A stretch of 5,312 bases of DNA, from NCBI GenBank assembly GCA_035640715.1, contig DASQVO010000471.1, positions 1-5,312 on the forward strand. The letters run 5' to 3'. Source of the stretch: DASQVO01 sp035640715. Its GTDB lineage: Bacteria > Actinomycetota > Actinomycetes > Streptosporangiales > Streptosporangiaceae. Positions 5,010 through 5,312 of this stretch are shown piece by piece; position 1 is the first letter of the stretch, and every line of letters starts with the position of its first letter. The translations under genes were made by a program, and so were the position numbers. The notes below the pieces were generated by a model, which ran no database searches, was not told the DNA's origin, and saw nothing but the letters and a program-made list of their open reading frames with translations.

Positions 5010-5029
5010 AATGAGACTGGAATGAGACT
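5010..5029. repeat. Tandem direct repeat AATGAGACT x2
   Basis: AATGAGACT occurs at 5010-5018 and 5021-5029, a period of 11 bp (about one helical turn), so both copies face the same side of the DNA. It lies about 60 bp from the tRNA-Ser fragment. Paired direct repeats at this distance could be integrase arm-type or accessory-factor sites, or a regulator site; the sequence alone does not decide. Confidence 0.35.
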
Positions 5030-5087
5030 AAACACAACCCAGGCCCGCAGCCGAAGCTAGCCGGTGCCGGGTTCTGCCTGGTAGCGC

Positions 5088-5144
5088 TGGCGGAGGATGC
5101 GAGATTCGAACTCGCGAGGGGTTGCCCCCAACACGCTTTCCAAG
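5088..5144 (-). pseudogene. 3' fragment of tRNA-Ser(GGA); probable attachment-site remnant
   Basis: Read on the minus strand, the segment contains the anticodon loop TTGGAAA (5143-5137, anticodon GGA) and the 3' anticodon stem GCGTG. A long class II variable arm with GGGG/CCCC pairing follows, then a perfect T arm (GCGAG-TTCGAAT-CTCGC), the 3' acceptor strand ATCCTCC, a G discriminator and an encoded CCA (5090-5088). The 5' half is missing: upstream of the loop the sequence (CGCAGAC) does not pair beyond one base with GCGTG, and no GGAGGAT acceptor strand or D arm occurs where expected (about 5175). A tRNA 3' end cut at the anticodon loop is the usual footprint of tyrosine-integrase elements, which rebuild the whole tRNA at one end and leave the 3' duplicate at the other. 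By that logic, the element is on the high-coordinate side. Confidence 0.8.
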
Positions 5145-5201
5145 TCTGCGTCCTCGGACCCCTTCGGTGGCGGCGTCATCCTGTCGTTGACGGGCAGCGA
5201 T

Positions 5202-5312
5202 TCAGGTGTGAAGGCCGATCTCGATGGCCTGCTCGGAGGCCTCGTGCAGGACAGCGGCACTGTGGGTCAGCGCGTCGCGCTCGTGCGCGGTCATCGCGGG
5301 TTCGTGCATGTG
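5202..5312 (-). CDS. C-terminal end of an unrecognised small protein (runs off the window)
   Basis: The minus-strand frame is open from the window edge. It contains an ATG at 5309 and another at 5294, and reads MTAHERDALTHSAAVLHEAS, then EQAIEIGLHT, with a TGA at 5204-5202. The amphipathic, Ala/Glu-rich helical look and the compact ending suggest a real coding end; whether the start is inside the window is unknown. It lies 58 bp from the tRNA-Ser fragment, on the side where an integrated element is expected, so it may be an element gene. No family is recognised. Confidence 0.4.
   Translation of the reverse strand, partial: HMHEPAMTAHERDALTHSAAVLHEASEQAIEIGLHT

Larger units (their letters stand above)
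4692..5056. other. Gene-poor region rich in repeats (~365 bp)
   Basis: No convincing gene is seen. Open minus-strand frames at 4405-4833 and 4772-5035 have no ribosome-binding site and no family character, and base composition is more even than in the coding parts. The stretch does hold structure: a symmetric inverted repeat (4761-4986), a central hairpin (4841-4882), a short palindrome TTCTG-TG-CAGAA (4900-4911) and a tandem direct repeat (5010-5029). It fills the space between the 104-aa gene and the tRNA-Ser fragment. Confidence 0.5.

Noticed and set aside
5088..5180. Complete tRNA-Ser gene
   Set aside because: The 5' acceptor strand, D arm and 5' anticodon stem are absent; only the 3' half is present.
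5057..5260. 67-codon minus-strand ORF
   Set aside because: Its C-terminal half is the tRNA-Ser fragment read as protein (GATPREFESRIL is a familiar tRNA-derived translation artefact).
1..5312. CRISPR array, rRNA or transposase gene
   Set aside because: No regularly spaced repeats, no rRNA-like conserved segments, and no transposase catalytic motifs were found in any frame.

Overview
The window looks like high-GC actinobacterial chromosome. It has GTG/ATG starts, strong GC bias at third codon positions, ATGA/TGATG gene overlaps, a HisCys2 zinc-type anti-sigma factor, a DUF427 protein, and a tRNA-Ser fragment of the class II type. The genus cannot be fixed from the sequence alone.

Left part (1-2716). 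A LysR-family regulator, of which only the C-terminal effector-binding part is visible, runs rightward and ends at 417. It converges on a decayed aldehyde dehydrogenase on the minus strand (425 to about 968) that has lost its N-terminus, its catalytic core and its reading frame near the C-terminus. This remnant is fused out of frame to the end of a four-helix membrane protein gene. That gene is the last of a three-gene minus-strand operon: ECF sigma factor, anti-sigma factor, membrane protein. All three are joined by 4-bp ATGA overlaps. The sigma gene appears to carry a single extra T (run at 2477-2480) that puts its first 22-23 codons out of frame. Just upstream is a good ECF-type promoter (TGAACG-N16-CGTATC) placed so that transcription would begin at or next to the ATG at 2545. 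This implies autoregulation and a leaderless message.

Middle part (2717-4149). A complete DUF427 protein is divergent from the sigma operon. It is followed by a hairpin and by the last ~40 codons of a flavin disulfide-oxidoreductase-like gene on the minus strand, which has no body. After about 430 bp without a recognisable gene come very small plus-strand ORFs linked by TGATG stop/start overlaps. The two credible ones encode a 52-residue basic protein with a CxxC...HxxH pattern and a 78-residue His/Arg-rich protein.

Right part (4150-5312). A minus-strand gene for a 104-residue protein of unknown function is preceded by gene-poor, structure-rich DNA. This DNA includes a symmetric, two-block inverted repeat spanning 226 bp (4761-4986) and a 9-bp tandem direct repeat. 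At 5088-5144 lies the 3' part of a tRNA-Ser(GGA) gene, from the anticodon loop through CCA, without its 5' half. This is the footprint expected of one junction of a site-specific integrated element. The element would lie at higher coordinates, off the right edge, and may include the short partial ORF at 5202-5312.

Together, the window reads as a regulatory locus (ECF sigma operon plus DUF427) flanked by decaying metabolic genes, next to an integration hotspot. The most notable points are the frameshifted sigma gene with intact promoter and anti-sigma gene, the tRNA-Ser attachment-site remnant, the symmetric inverted repeat and the coupled mini-gene cluster.
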